From Vermamoeba vermiformis (taxonomy: Eukaryota; Tubulinea; Echinamoebida): 64,000 nucleotides of DNA. Numbering within the stretch: the stretch's first letter is position 1; each line of letters starts with the position of its first letter. The notes under the pieces were generated by a model that did not search any database, was not told where the DNA came from, and saw only the letters and a list, made by a program, of their open reading frames with translations. The position numbers were made by a program, and so were the translations under genes. The stretch spans positions 186,001 to 250,000 of the forward strand of contig JBEWZL010000152.1 in the NCBI GenBank assembly GCA_045837725.1, in the 5' to 3' direction. Below, one piece after another: positions 39,404 through 50,734 of the stretch.

Positions 39404-42400
39404 ATGGATCGTACATACATAGACGAGGATTGTGAGCACATTCGGAAAAAGAGAAGAATCGACAGAATTGATTTTTTTGAAGATCTGCCGGATGAGCTCT
39501 TAGAGCGGATATTGGCATTGACCTGTAAGGCAAAAGAAGGTAACACTTATGACATTATATTGAACCCGAGTATTTTAATTTTTGGTCTCGGAAATTCTAC
39601 TACTGATCTCAATTCCTGTCTGGATCTGGTGCTTATTTACGGCTTGAAAATACTATTTCGCATTAATTAATTATTTTCAATATTTTAGCGCGCTTTGTCT
39701 GCCGAAAATGGCGAGGAATAGTTTCAGATAATTCATTCCTCCGAACTTTATGCCTTCAACTGTGGGGTGAAGACACAACACCGATCAAATATGAAAGGGC
39801 ATTACCTGAGAATAGAGTTAATATTCTTAATAAATATTTTATTCCAAGGGTGAAAGGTAAATAATTAGCTCGTGTTCGATCCGCAACTAATTCTTGCTTT
39901 AGATGAAAACAACGACGATAAAGTCGATTGGAATCGATACTATAAGATCAGGTATATACATTGAATTGGTTATTTCAATCAATCTAACTTTGCTCAACCA
40001 GATCCAATTATGAAAAACTTCTCTCGTTAGAACTTACCAAGCCCTCTGAAAAAAAGAGACCCATAAACCGGCCTACCTCGAAATTGTCGCGAAAAAGATT
40101 AAAAGTCAGCATTGGTGCTATTCATATGGGACAATTTCATAAAAATCCTGAAGTCAGCTACAGAGCGCTGAAGCTTGTTGTGCGATCTTGCTCGGATCTA
40201 CATTGAAGAGGACAATATCAGCGCAACCGATTATTTTATAGTCCAAACATGGAGTGATGATAATGAACCTTTAACCGCAAAGTTCGCTAAATACAATACA
40301 AAGTAGGTTTCATGAGTTGATCCAGGATCCGATCTAACGTTAATTCTTCTTAGGATATGCTTGTGTCTTGTTGAATTTTATGAATTTGTTAAAAATAAGG
40401 GAATTACGAAATTTCAAGTGTCATTAATGCAGAAAATTACCAATCGCTTCATGCTGTCCTCTTTGGATCCGAACATTTTAGTGGCAATTATGAAGGACCT
40501 ATGCAGCTCCGAAGCCTATATTAGTATGTACTCGAATAATATATTTAATGTTCTAACTAAGGAGCTACAATTAGTTACACAATATGCAAGTTTGGTACGC
40601 GAAGCAAATCCAGGGCGTAATGGACAATGCCAGCGATAAACCGAGTATTAGCAATGAAATATTCGCTAAAAATAACGATGTTTTGTACGAAGCTACAAAG
40701 AGATGGTTCAACGCTAGTCAAGACTTTTCCGAGAAATTACGCGCAATCGATACGGGCATGCAGCTGGCAAATAGAATTCAGGAACCTGAAGTCCTTAAAA
40801 AGATATATAGGTGCTTATAATTATAACGATAGTCAATCATATGTAATATATTAACCCTTGAGTCTAGATTGGTTGCGGATCTAGCAAGAGAAAATGAGAA
40901 ATTTGAAGAACAATCGTTAATGTTGCTAGCCAAAATGATTAGGGAATTTAAAACGTCCTCCTATGTTGACGGATACAAATTTTTACTAGACGTGGCATTA
41001 CGAAGGCGAAAAATCTTACTCGCCGATCCGATCCAACAGTACGAAATAATATGAAATTTCTAAATTGACTGTTTTTCTTTTAAATAGGTTCTACATTGCA
41101 TCTTCACTGCTTGATACGCTTGATGACTATCGAGTTCAATTTTTTAACGAAGATGAGTTAAGTGTGCTGCATCAAGCGTTGTTAAGCCATAATTTGCAAG
41201 ATATCCAAGCTAACGACCTCACAAAGCATCAAATAAGACTAATACCGAAGTTATTAATATTTGGCTCGCTTATAAATCCAGTAAGTAACAACAGATCTTG
41301 AGATATTTTTTGTTTCCGTACGCTTGAATTTCGTACAATTTTTTAATTCTAGCAAGCGATCGATCATCACTAAATTTACGATAATATAATTACACCGGGG
41401 ACTACTATTAGTATCCAACACATTAAGGTCGTATCTCGTCTTAGTGCAGAACGGCAGTATTGAGAAGTGACCCATGAACCACTGCAAAATTACTAATTTT
41501 TACAATTAGAAAAAGTTACGCGAATGATTCTAACGTTATTTTGTTACTATAGTACTTGCCTCAGTACGATAGATTCCTCTTCGAAGGACAAAGCCACAAT
41601 CCAAAACTTGCAGCGTTCTATTTGTGCAATGTTTTGCTCAAACTACAGCCTGACAAAGCAATTCGGAAAATAACATCTTTAATCGAGCAACGAACACATC
41701 CAAGCCTTGGATCGATAATCGCAGAAGGATATGACAGATTTAAAGCGATTCTCGGAGATTTATGGACGATCAAATACGACGAGATCGTAATCGAGGTTTT
41801 ATTGGAATTATTTTCTGAGAAAACGAAGGAAGTAAAATTGAAGGAACCTAAGGCTATTAATAAGAAAGAAGTGAAAGGCAAATGGATGTTTCCGATCAAA
41901 GACGTTGACGAACTAGTCTTACCTTGGGCTTGGTCGACACCAGAACAAGACAAAGCTATCTTATTGTTAATGAAATACGCCAAAAATCATCCGATGAGCA
42001 GATCCGTTCAGATCCAAATTCTCAATATCGCTCTGTGCCTCCCACATCATTATTCGCTCTCGAAAGAATTTGTAGAGGTATTTAACTCGATGCCAATTAT
42101 ACATAGCGAAGATATTACAGACATAGTACCCCAGTTATTTGAAACAATTGATCGCCACGAGTACGACAGCACAATTTTATTAAGATTGGTCAACTCGCAT
42201 CCGTGCGCAGTTTTGATTCGTTTTCGTCGAAGAAAAATATCTGACATGAACTCAATATGCAATATGGCTATAATTGGCAGTCATTATGGAATGCTAATAC
42301 TAGACGCAAGGGAGTGGAAGGAAGGTATGATATAATCAAAATTCTCAGAATTAATTAATTCTTTCATGAACGAAATTCATTACGCGTAACAATTTGATCT

Positions 42401-42707
42401 AACAACCATTGTGTTTTCTACAGCTCAACTGACCAAAATTAAACAAAAACTTTCGGAAAATGAATCGCAACTTTCCCCTAAGCTGAAGAAAGTCTTGCAG
42501 CATTACGCCATTCAACTGATTTGTTCTCAATACGACACGCGGACAACGAGCTACTCAGCGTACCGCGAAAATGATTATTGGTCCGTAATGAAATCCACAT
42601 TGAAGCGTCCAGAGGTCAGAGAAAAAGTATTACAGTTCATGGAGGATTACGATACCGAGACGAACTTCATGAGGGAGTTGATCCCGAAATATAAACAGAA
42701 GAAGTGA
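39404..42707 (+). CDS. F-box protein, copy B of a close pair (longer, one frame break)
   Basis: Starts MDRTYIDEDCEHIRKKRRID and has the same F-box (FFEDLPDELLERILAL, ARFVCRKWRGIVSDNSFLRT) and body as copy A. The exon at 41556-42335 shares the block YLPQYDRFLFEGQSHNPKLA with copy A and then runs on (DELVLPWAWSTPEQDKAILL, FVEVFNSMPIIHSEDITD, LRLVNSHPCAVLIRFRRRK) into a last exon ending RELIPKYKQKK. At about 40172, compared with copy A, there is one extra base after the Leu codon in the segment SYRALKL, which shifts the frame to an early stop. Everything downstream is well kept, so a sequencing error is more likely than decay. Confidence 0.7.
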
Positions 42708-42950
42708 AAATAACGAAATTAGCCTTATTTAGAGCGTACTGGCAAACAATAAACAATTTGTTCTTGTTGTAGTAATTCTCAGTATTAAACGAAACATTCA
42801 GACGTTAATAATCATACGAGAGAAGGTATGCTTGAATTGATAGTTAGACTGCCTTTAACTATTAGGCTTAGCTCCAGTTCTGTCCAGATCCGAGGCTTAG
42901 CCAGAAACATAATAATGTAAGAGAAAAAATTTACTTCTGAACGCATGCTT

Positions 42951-45728
42951 CTACAATAAGATAGCCATAATCAAACTCATCAATGAAGCAGCGATGTTGA
43001 TAATAGCGCCGCTCGATACTTGGGCTGAAGGAGTGCTTCGAACTGGCGCAGTGGCCGATGTGGGAACGTAGTCGCTTAAAATAAACACTTATAAGCTACT
43101 AATGAAATAAAGTGTAAATACATACCATAACGCGCTGTCAGCAGTACCAAAAGTTCTGTTGACACCACTAGGCGAATCCACGACCGAAGGATTCTCGATC
43201 GGCATCAGGTTTTTGCCGCAGATGCTAGGAGATTGTAATGCATTAGAAAATGCTTGACTAGGAGGTATTAGAGCAAACTTACGTCCAGTTATTAGATTGG
43301 TAGTGATAGTAACCGCACAAAGGCGCCTAAAAAATTGGATCAACAAAACCGAAGGAAATTTAAAAATAACTTACGTTAGGGATAGCAGGATAATAAGTCA
43401 TGAATTCCATGCACATCTCGTCTTTAGAAGCGATGTACATATTAGTCGGCTTAGTTCTTGAAGAGCTGTCCCAAACGCAGTTGGTGTTGATCCGATCTCC
43501 AGGCTTTAAAGTGAGATTGACAGAAACAGCGTGCTGATTGGCAAAAGAATAATATTCAACGCGATTGAGCACCATAGACTCGTTGCCACGATGAATAATA
43601 CTGTATCCAGTCTTGCCGATCTCATGCATGTGAGGAGTCAATATAACTGATATTATTGTAATAGAAGAGATACATACATGTGGAAGTAGTCGGAAAACAC
43701 GTGGATGTCGTGGGGGAACAATGAAGTGCATTCAGTAGGGCACGTAAGTTCAACATGCCAAGCTGATTGGCCAGCTGGAATATCAGGAAGCAAGACAGCT
43801 GGATCGCCCAAAGTCTTTTTAAAAAAAGTATTATAATTCTGAATTAAAGGAGTATTTGAAGCCTTACCAATGTGAAAGCATCGTATGTACGCAAGTCAGT
43901 AGTAGCGACCATTTCAATGCCGCTAGAGTCAACTACGTTCGGGATCTGTTTCGTAGCAGATTTGATAGTTAGAAACGGGGTCTTAAACGGGATCAGTGCT
44001 ATTAAATATAATTACTTACGAGGTCGGGGTTGTTATAGTGCATATCAAGAACCAAGTATTTGGTTGAGTTGGAAGTAGATCGGATTCTGAATCCAGCTTC
44101 TTCTGGCAAATTCATTGCCCGACCACCACGAGCCCAAGCATATAATACCATGCATCCAGGATAACCCAAAGGCGAAGGATGAGGATCAGTACAGTCTGTG
44201 GGTCCTTGAGAATACAACGAAGGAATTGACGGCTTTGATCCGCCAGAATAATCTTCGCAGAGATGCAAGACCATATGGTGAACGGCATCTATACTAAGCA
44301 TTAGCATTACTATATTCAATAATTATATTTATCTCGACGCAGTTCATCCTTTGCTAGCGGATTTGAAAGGAAAAACTTCCGGATGGAGCTGTAAATTACA
44401 AACGGTACCGTTACTTACGATCAATATTAGAGTTAGGAACGAAATTGAGTCTAACAACATGCACGTCATCGTCCTACAAAAGATCATGTGAGTTAAAAGG
44501 CGCATCCGATCGGAAAATTATATTTACGCACATTTGGGGTGGTGAACGGCAAGGCATAGCACATGTAGGTAGTCTCTTGAGTAGGGAGGCTAATATTAGG
44601 CATACTCACGCTGAAAGAGTACGAGTTGGGCACATCCGTAACGTTGTCATTCGGACAATCCCAGAAACAGAGTAAAGTGGCTAATCTGTTAGCGCCATGA
44701 TATCCGATGCTCTTAACGTCGTTGTCTCCCCACGCCACGATGATAGCATTATCGCCAGGGATGATTGTTCTGTCTGTCATAAAAATTCCGGATTTAGTTA
44801 ACCTTGGGACATGAAATAATTGTGTGAATCAGAATCAAAAGATACGCTATTCAGTTGCATAGTACTTAATACTATTGTTGATTTGAGGGTGCTCGCAACT
44901 GAAATAATTATTTGCAAAGCAATCGGAGTTAAGATCAGATTCAAATTTGCTCGTTGCGATCCTTACCTTGATTATCACGAGCAGCAAGAGGTCTAGTGAC
45001 TTCTACGTAGGTCTTGCCGTCTTTCTCTTCGCCACTGACAAGAGTCCAATCTAAAAGAGAATAGACGTCGTTTAGTATTAATTCCGCTACGTTGATTGAT
45101 CTGACTTCAAATCACCGTTTGAATGACATCTTTTTGTTAATTATTAATTTATAATTGAGAGTAGACATCGTACCATTTTCTAGGCAATCGTCTTGCTTAG
45201 GTTGGGCGAAAGCGTAAGTGTAACGATCTTGGATGTAGATGCTTCCGTGGCTAGAATCTTTTTGCACGACCACGACGTCTGAACCAGGCATACTAGTATA
45301 ATTATAAATAAGATGAGCATATACAAGTGAATGAAATTAAGAGATTTGCAAATTACAATTTTGTTCCTGAAGGAGAATTACCTGCCAGAAGTCAACTCAG
45401 CTGTAAATGTAATCAAATTAGTTTCTATATGAACTAATAGTGGCTATATTATTAGTACATACCAATACCAAAGCCAAACCAACCGAGAGTAGACACTTCA
45501 AGCAACTGGTTAGCTCGCCACATCTGATTTTTTATTATTTAAAAACGAATCTACGTACCTTCAAATCCAAGTGCGATCTCTTGAGTGTCTTGCATGACCT
45601 TCCAGTAGAGTTTGTATGAGGAAGTCACTTGCTTTGAGTTGGTGTACTTGGATCATGGTATCAAATCCAAAAACAAACGGAAGCACTAAAAAGCATAGTA
45701 CGAGTGCGATATTGACCTTGGTCGTCAT
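42951..45728 (-). CDS. DOMON + copper type II ascorbate-dependent monooxygenase (DBH/MOXD1-like)
   Basis: Secreted copper hydroxylase related to dopamine beta-monooxygenase and MOXD1. Signal peptide IALVLCFLVLPFVFG, then a DOMON domain (SYKLYWKVMQDTQEIALGFE, GWFGFGI, SDVVVVQKDSSHGSIYIQDR, NAIIVAWGDNDV). The first Cu domain follows (TTYMCYALPF, AVHHMVLHLCEDY, YAWARGGRAMNLPEEAG, YLVLDMHYNNPD) and the second (IHVFSDYFHMHEIGKTGYSI, GDRINTNCVWDSSSRT, DEMCMEFMTYYPAIPNAP). The His ligands HHM, HYNN and HMH, and the Met in EMCMEFMTYYP, are in place. A hydrophobic tail (IINIAASLMSLIMAILL) suggests a GPI anchor. Near 45655 the signal-peptide frame and the DOMON frame differ by one base. More than ten introns. 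Confidence 0.87.
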
Positions 45729-46810
45729 ATTGACTAAAAAGTGTCTTAGGTCTTGACGGCGATTAATAAAATGACAATAGTGGGGAAAAAAATCCGTTTT
45801 TACTGCTGACGATTGACACCATTGGCACGTGGTCTTAACTCTTAATAAGGAAACTCCCGTCGCATTACGAGCGCTTGATTGAGTTACTTCGATTTGCACC
45901 TTATTAAGGCATGTAGCTTTGTTAGGTGTGACCATAACTCGCACCAGAGGCCTACTAATCTAGATCCGCAGTTCACGTTTGGATCTAAAAATTCAAATGT
46001 GCAAGAGGTACGCTAATAAAATAATTTGCCTTAAATGCACCCACGTTTGTAAAATTATATTTTAATCGTCTATTAGTTACTTTGTTCGGTGGTATTTGCA
46101 ATTCATCTTTGCCAAAGAGGGCGCGGAAGAAACGCAATTTAATTAATCAAGCCATTTTTGCTTTTGTTTAGCAATAACCACCTGCCAATCTGATAGATTA
46201 ATTCCCAAGAGCAGCATTGATTAGATTAATTTTTATCATATGTTGAGCTGTCTTTGTGTTTGTGTTATTGATGCGTGATGGGCGGATAAAATAAAGCCGC
46301 GCAACACGTAATTACGCGCCATCATCAATCAATTATGAACTAAATAATCATATTTAACCAATGGAAGTATTATAATAATACTTAATTCGCGGGCTAGGTT
46401 TAAAATAGCATGGAATTAGCAGGAGGATAATTTTTGTTAAGGCCTTGCTGCACAAGATAGATAACACAAGTAACACCGCAATATGTTACTTAATATAATA
46501 TTAATAATTTTGTGGAATTAAAAGACTTCAACTTACGTAGATCGCATTCAGATCAAATCAGCCCCAAACAGAAATTCCTTCTTGGTTCTCTGCTTCAAGA
46601 TACCATTTTTTGCCCATATACATGGTATATACCTGGTATAGTGCTCCTCTGATATCAAGCTTTGTTGTTGAAGATTTTTGGGCGGGATCAAAAAGTGACC
46701 GTTTTTTGCCTGATACCTTTTTATCAATTTTAACTTAATGCACTTGTAGAATAGCACAACTGTATAATCATAATATTATGTATATATTGTAACAAAACAC
46801 AATCGAGACA
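45729..46810. other. Divergent intergenic region of 1.1 kb
   Basis: Between the starts of the copper monooxygenase and PARG genes. On the minus strand 46757-46548 is a 69-codon frame (KRYQAKNGHFLIPPKNLQQQ) that reads like coding sequence, but it has no family match or partner exon; it could be a fragment of a mobile element or an orphan exon. Otherwise AT-rich with nothing recognisable. Confidence 0.35.
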
Positions 46811-49800
46811 ATGACAGATCGACAATCAAGCGACGCGAATCTGAAACAGACTTCGCTTAATAAATTTATCGTACGAGGAAATACTCAAAGTAAGATCATT
46901 CGTTAAGTATTATTAAGACCATTAGCATCGTTAATTTTAATGTTTTATGGAGCGAAGGATCAAACAAAATCAGTTAATTTGAATTCAGAATTTTCTTTCG
47001 CTTATGAAACTCCAACAATATGCCTATTTTCATTTATTACTAATCAAAGAATTTAAATTATTATCAGTTTTACATTCATCAAAATTCTTTCGAAAGATGC
47101 GATCGGGTTTTCTTCGTTGATCTATTTCCTAGAAATGAGATACTATCAAAATACCGATTAACGATATTTTTAGATAAGCATAATCACCGAGATCAACCTT
47201 ATCCTACGGCGAACACCAAATCCAAACCTACTTTTGCGGAGATCAGAAAAAAAGTTGAAGCAGAGAAGAGTTTAAATAAGAGCAATTCATTTAGTGTCAA
47301 TAGTAATAAGGAATCGAAGAATACGAACCATCAGTTCTCAAAACAATTAAGTTTCAGCCAAAAACCAAGTAATAGCGGCAACTTTAAGAAAACTCAAAAT
47401 AATAGCAACAAATCGGATAGTAAGTCTAAAATTAGCATTGCAACTATTTTTATCAATTTTATTATTACGTGTATAATTATTTTCTTACTTTTTGTTCGGT
47501 AGATAAGAAAAATAGCGATGACGAAGGTTATCAAAGCCTCGAATTGCAATATGATATGGAAGAAGACGATAATAATAACGTCAATACTAACAAAAATAAT
47601 AACACGAATACGAGCAGCAGTTTGGATCCGACACAAAAATTGAGTTACGACAAAGAAGAGGATAATACACAAGAACTCAATTCAGATGAACTAGCAGAGT
47701 TAGAAAAAGATAATAGAGAAAGTGATCAGCCTACACAACCTAAATTATTAAAAGAATTGACTGCGCAGTTGAGCGATGCCGATATGTTTGCTTCGGTAAG
47801 TCAGATCCAAAAATTCCTTTTTTCTGCTTTCAATATTTTAATTTGCAGAGTATTTTTTCTTATATACCATCATATATTATTGCCTGATATGCATTTGCGA
47901 TCGTTAAAAACTCGCTTCTAATATCGGATCAGATCCTATCCTCGAATTCGAACAATTTAACTTGACTTGCTATATTACTATTCATTATTAAGTCATCATA
48001 TATTTTTATACCATTATAGGATACTAATTATGATGCATTTGTCCCTCTTAGGGTTTGAAGAATTTAGTAGTGGATCCGCTGGACAAATCGATCAAGTACA
48101 AAGACGCGTGGGACAATTTTCACGTCAAATTGCCGTGCTCGTCACAAAACACTTATAGCAAAGTCACTGATATTAATAAGAAGCTGTCGAAATGGGACTT
48201 AATTATTAACGCGCTCAATCAAGATATCACTTCATCTTACGACCTTGAGGTATGGAAATACTGATATTTTTACCATATTTGGAAAGGCACCGATTAATTT
48301 TTACCATTTTAGGAAGTTATATTGACGTACAATCCGAGTTTTAAGAACAAATGGAATTTCAAGGGCTTGCACGATTTTTGTTCCAAAGTGCTCAAAGACG
48401 GTGAAAAGAACAAATTTTTTAATAACACGCTGCCGTTTATTAAAGTAAGTCCTATTTAACTGTCTCATTACACTTGACATCACCCGAAGCTTATTGACAC
48501 TTGCCTTTTTAGGAAGTAGCGATGCAACTCCCGTCTTTGGTCAAGAAGCCCATTCCACTATTGATGCCCTCATTCGACAATGAACTGCTGTTGAGTCAAT
48601 ATCAAATTTGCAGTCTGCTCGCTAACGCATTCTTGTGCACTTTCCCGCGCAGATCTCAATCGAGCGGTACGACACTAATCGACCTCTAATTATGGTCACT
48701 AAACTCGCATATTAATTTTTTTATAATAGGTGAATATAGTAATTATCCGTCTATTAACTTTACGGAGCTATTTATGCCACCGTGCGATTCGAAAAAACAA
48801 GGAAAATTCCGATGTATTTTACATTACTTCGAGCGAATGAGCGAAAAGAGTACGTAATATACTAGTACTATAATTTATTTTAGCATATGTTCGTATTAAT
48901 ATTATATTGTTAGTTCCTGATGGCAACGTTTCATTTCACCGACAAACTTTGAACGATTTTCCAAAATGGTCACAGAGCCAAAAGACAATTCCAGAAATCA
49001 AAGTAAGGTCCTTTATAAATATAATACAGCTATATATTTATTAACGATAATAATTTCAGATCTCTACCGATGGTACGATTGAAGATGATGGCGTTAATAT
49101 GTTGCAAGTCGACTTCGCGAACAAAATTGTCGGAGGAGGTGTATTAGGACACGTAAGTATTATACAACAATATATAACCTAAAATTAGACAATTTTATCA
49201 ATTTTATTCGTCGAGTAACGGCTTCAAAAATTGTCATTAATTTAAAACATCAGATCGTTTCTAGAAATGGTACTAAAATAACGATATTTCATATTTAGGG
49301 TTGCGTACAAGAAGAAATTCGATTTTTGATCAACACAGAACTGATTATCAGTCGATTATTCACTGCGAAGTTAGAGAGCAACGAGTGTTTGATTATTAAA
49401 GGCGCTGAACGATTCGCTAACTATGTCGGTTATGGCACTAGCTTCCAATTTGCCGGAGATCACCGAGATTCAACGCCAAGGTACCTATGAAAACCACAAT
49501 GAAATTTCGGATCTCTCTCTCTCTCTTTTTTTCTCTTATTTTTATATAAATTCTTTCAAATCTCGCTCAGATTATTCTTTCGAAATATTTATTTAAAATG
49601 AGTACTAATAATGGTTTTATTTTTATAGGGACTCGATGCAGAGAATTAATACGACGATTGTTGCCATCGATGCGCTGTACTTCAGTCGACCAGCAGAGCA
49701 ATACAAGTCGTTTAGAGTCAAAAGAGAGCTTAACAAGGCCTATTGTGGCTTTTATATTCGCGACAACGATAGTACTGGACAAGGTGAATGGATTGCTACT

Positions 49801-50438
49801 GGTACGTTACAAAAATATTCGGTCAACGTTTGGTCAAACAACTTTAATACGCCATTTAATAATCATATTACACTTCCTTCTTAAACTAAATATTACGCAT
49901 GGTATTATTGTTGAATTAATGTTTAATTTCTGCGAGAAAATTTCGCGATCGGATCTCATTTTGGCGAAATAGCGTACATTCGCCGTTGTTTCTACGAATA
50001 TTACAATTATTTGGTAACTAATGATGTTATTGCATGCAGGTAATTGGGGCTGCGGAGTATTCAACGGCGATAAAGAACTAAAAAGCATCATTCAACTCAT
50101 GGCCGCTGCAGAAGTGAATAGACCGCTCTATTATTGTACATTTGGCAATCAGAAGTTCGCCGACAAATTGAAGACTTGCCACGAGCTATTGACGAGCGGA
50201 AAACATACAGTTAGTAAGTTGAACGAAATCCAGTACGCGATCCAGAATTTTTGATTATTTTACTACGTAAACCATTCGGATGCATTTACTACATATTAGT
50301 ATGATTTTTACGTTCATATATCTTACATTCTAAACTCTAGGTGAGATCTGGGCCGCTTTGAAAGAGTACCAAGACGTCGCTGAAGGATCAGGCTCGACTT
50401 TGAGTGTATTCGCATATTTAGACGCTCGATTATCATAA
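46811..50438 (+). CDS. PARG: Poly(ADP-ribose) glycohydrolase
   Basis: Cuts ribose-ribose bonds of poly(ADP-ribose). The catalytic signature [20 protein letters not shown] is present, with the paired Glu of QEE that perform the reaction. Downstream landmarks also agree with the family: [53 protein letters not shown] [26 protein letters not shown] and [20 protein letters not shown]. The N-terminal third is disordered, rich in Asn, Ser and acidic residues. Residues 13-20 (QTSLNKFI) resemble a PCNA-binding PIP box; human PARG has one near its N-terminus as well. The exon or exons between about 46890 and 47170 are not resolved. At least ten introns. ALC1, whose macro domain reads the same polymer, lies 28 kb away. 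Confidence 0.92.
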
Positions 50439-50734
50439 ACAAGGTACCTCTCTTACTATTAATTTTCCGAATTTAATCGGTTGTTCTAAAAATAGCGGAT
50501 CTCTTTCGAAAACGATTCCCTCGCAATCCTTTACTATTTGGCTAGTTACATAACATTAACTATATACTCCACATTATAAGGGCAAAGATTGTCATTATGA
50601 GAAATATTACAGAATTTAGAATTTTTAGTTTTGTGCGCTGCGTGTCTCAAAAAGCAGTATTTCTTGCTATCAAATACCACAAATATTTATTATATTTATT
50701 TTGTAAATATTTAAGCAAAAGCCCAATTATAAAT

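Noticed and set aside
50597-50734. Upstream ATG giving 46 extra residues to the Hen1-ligase protein
   Set aside because: The extra residues do not look like a targeting signal and bacterial Hen1 starts at the MYIELWV-type strand.
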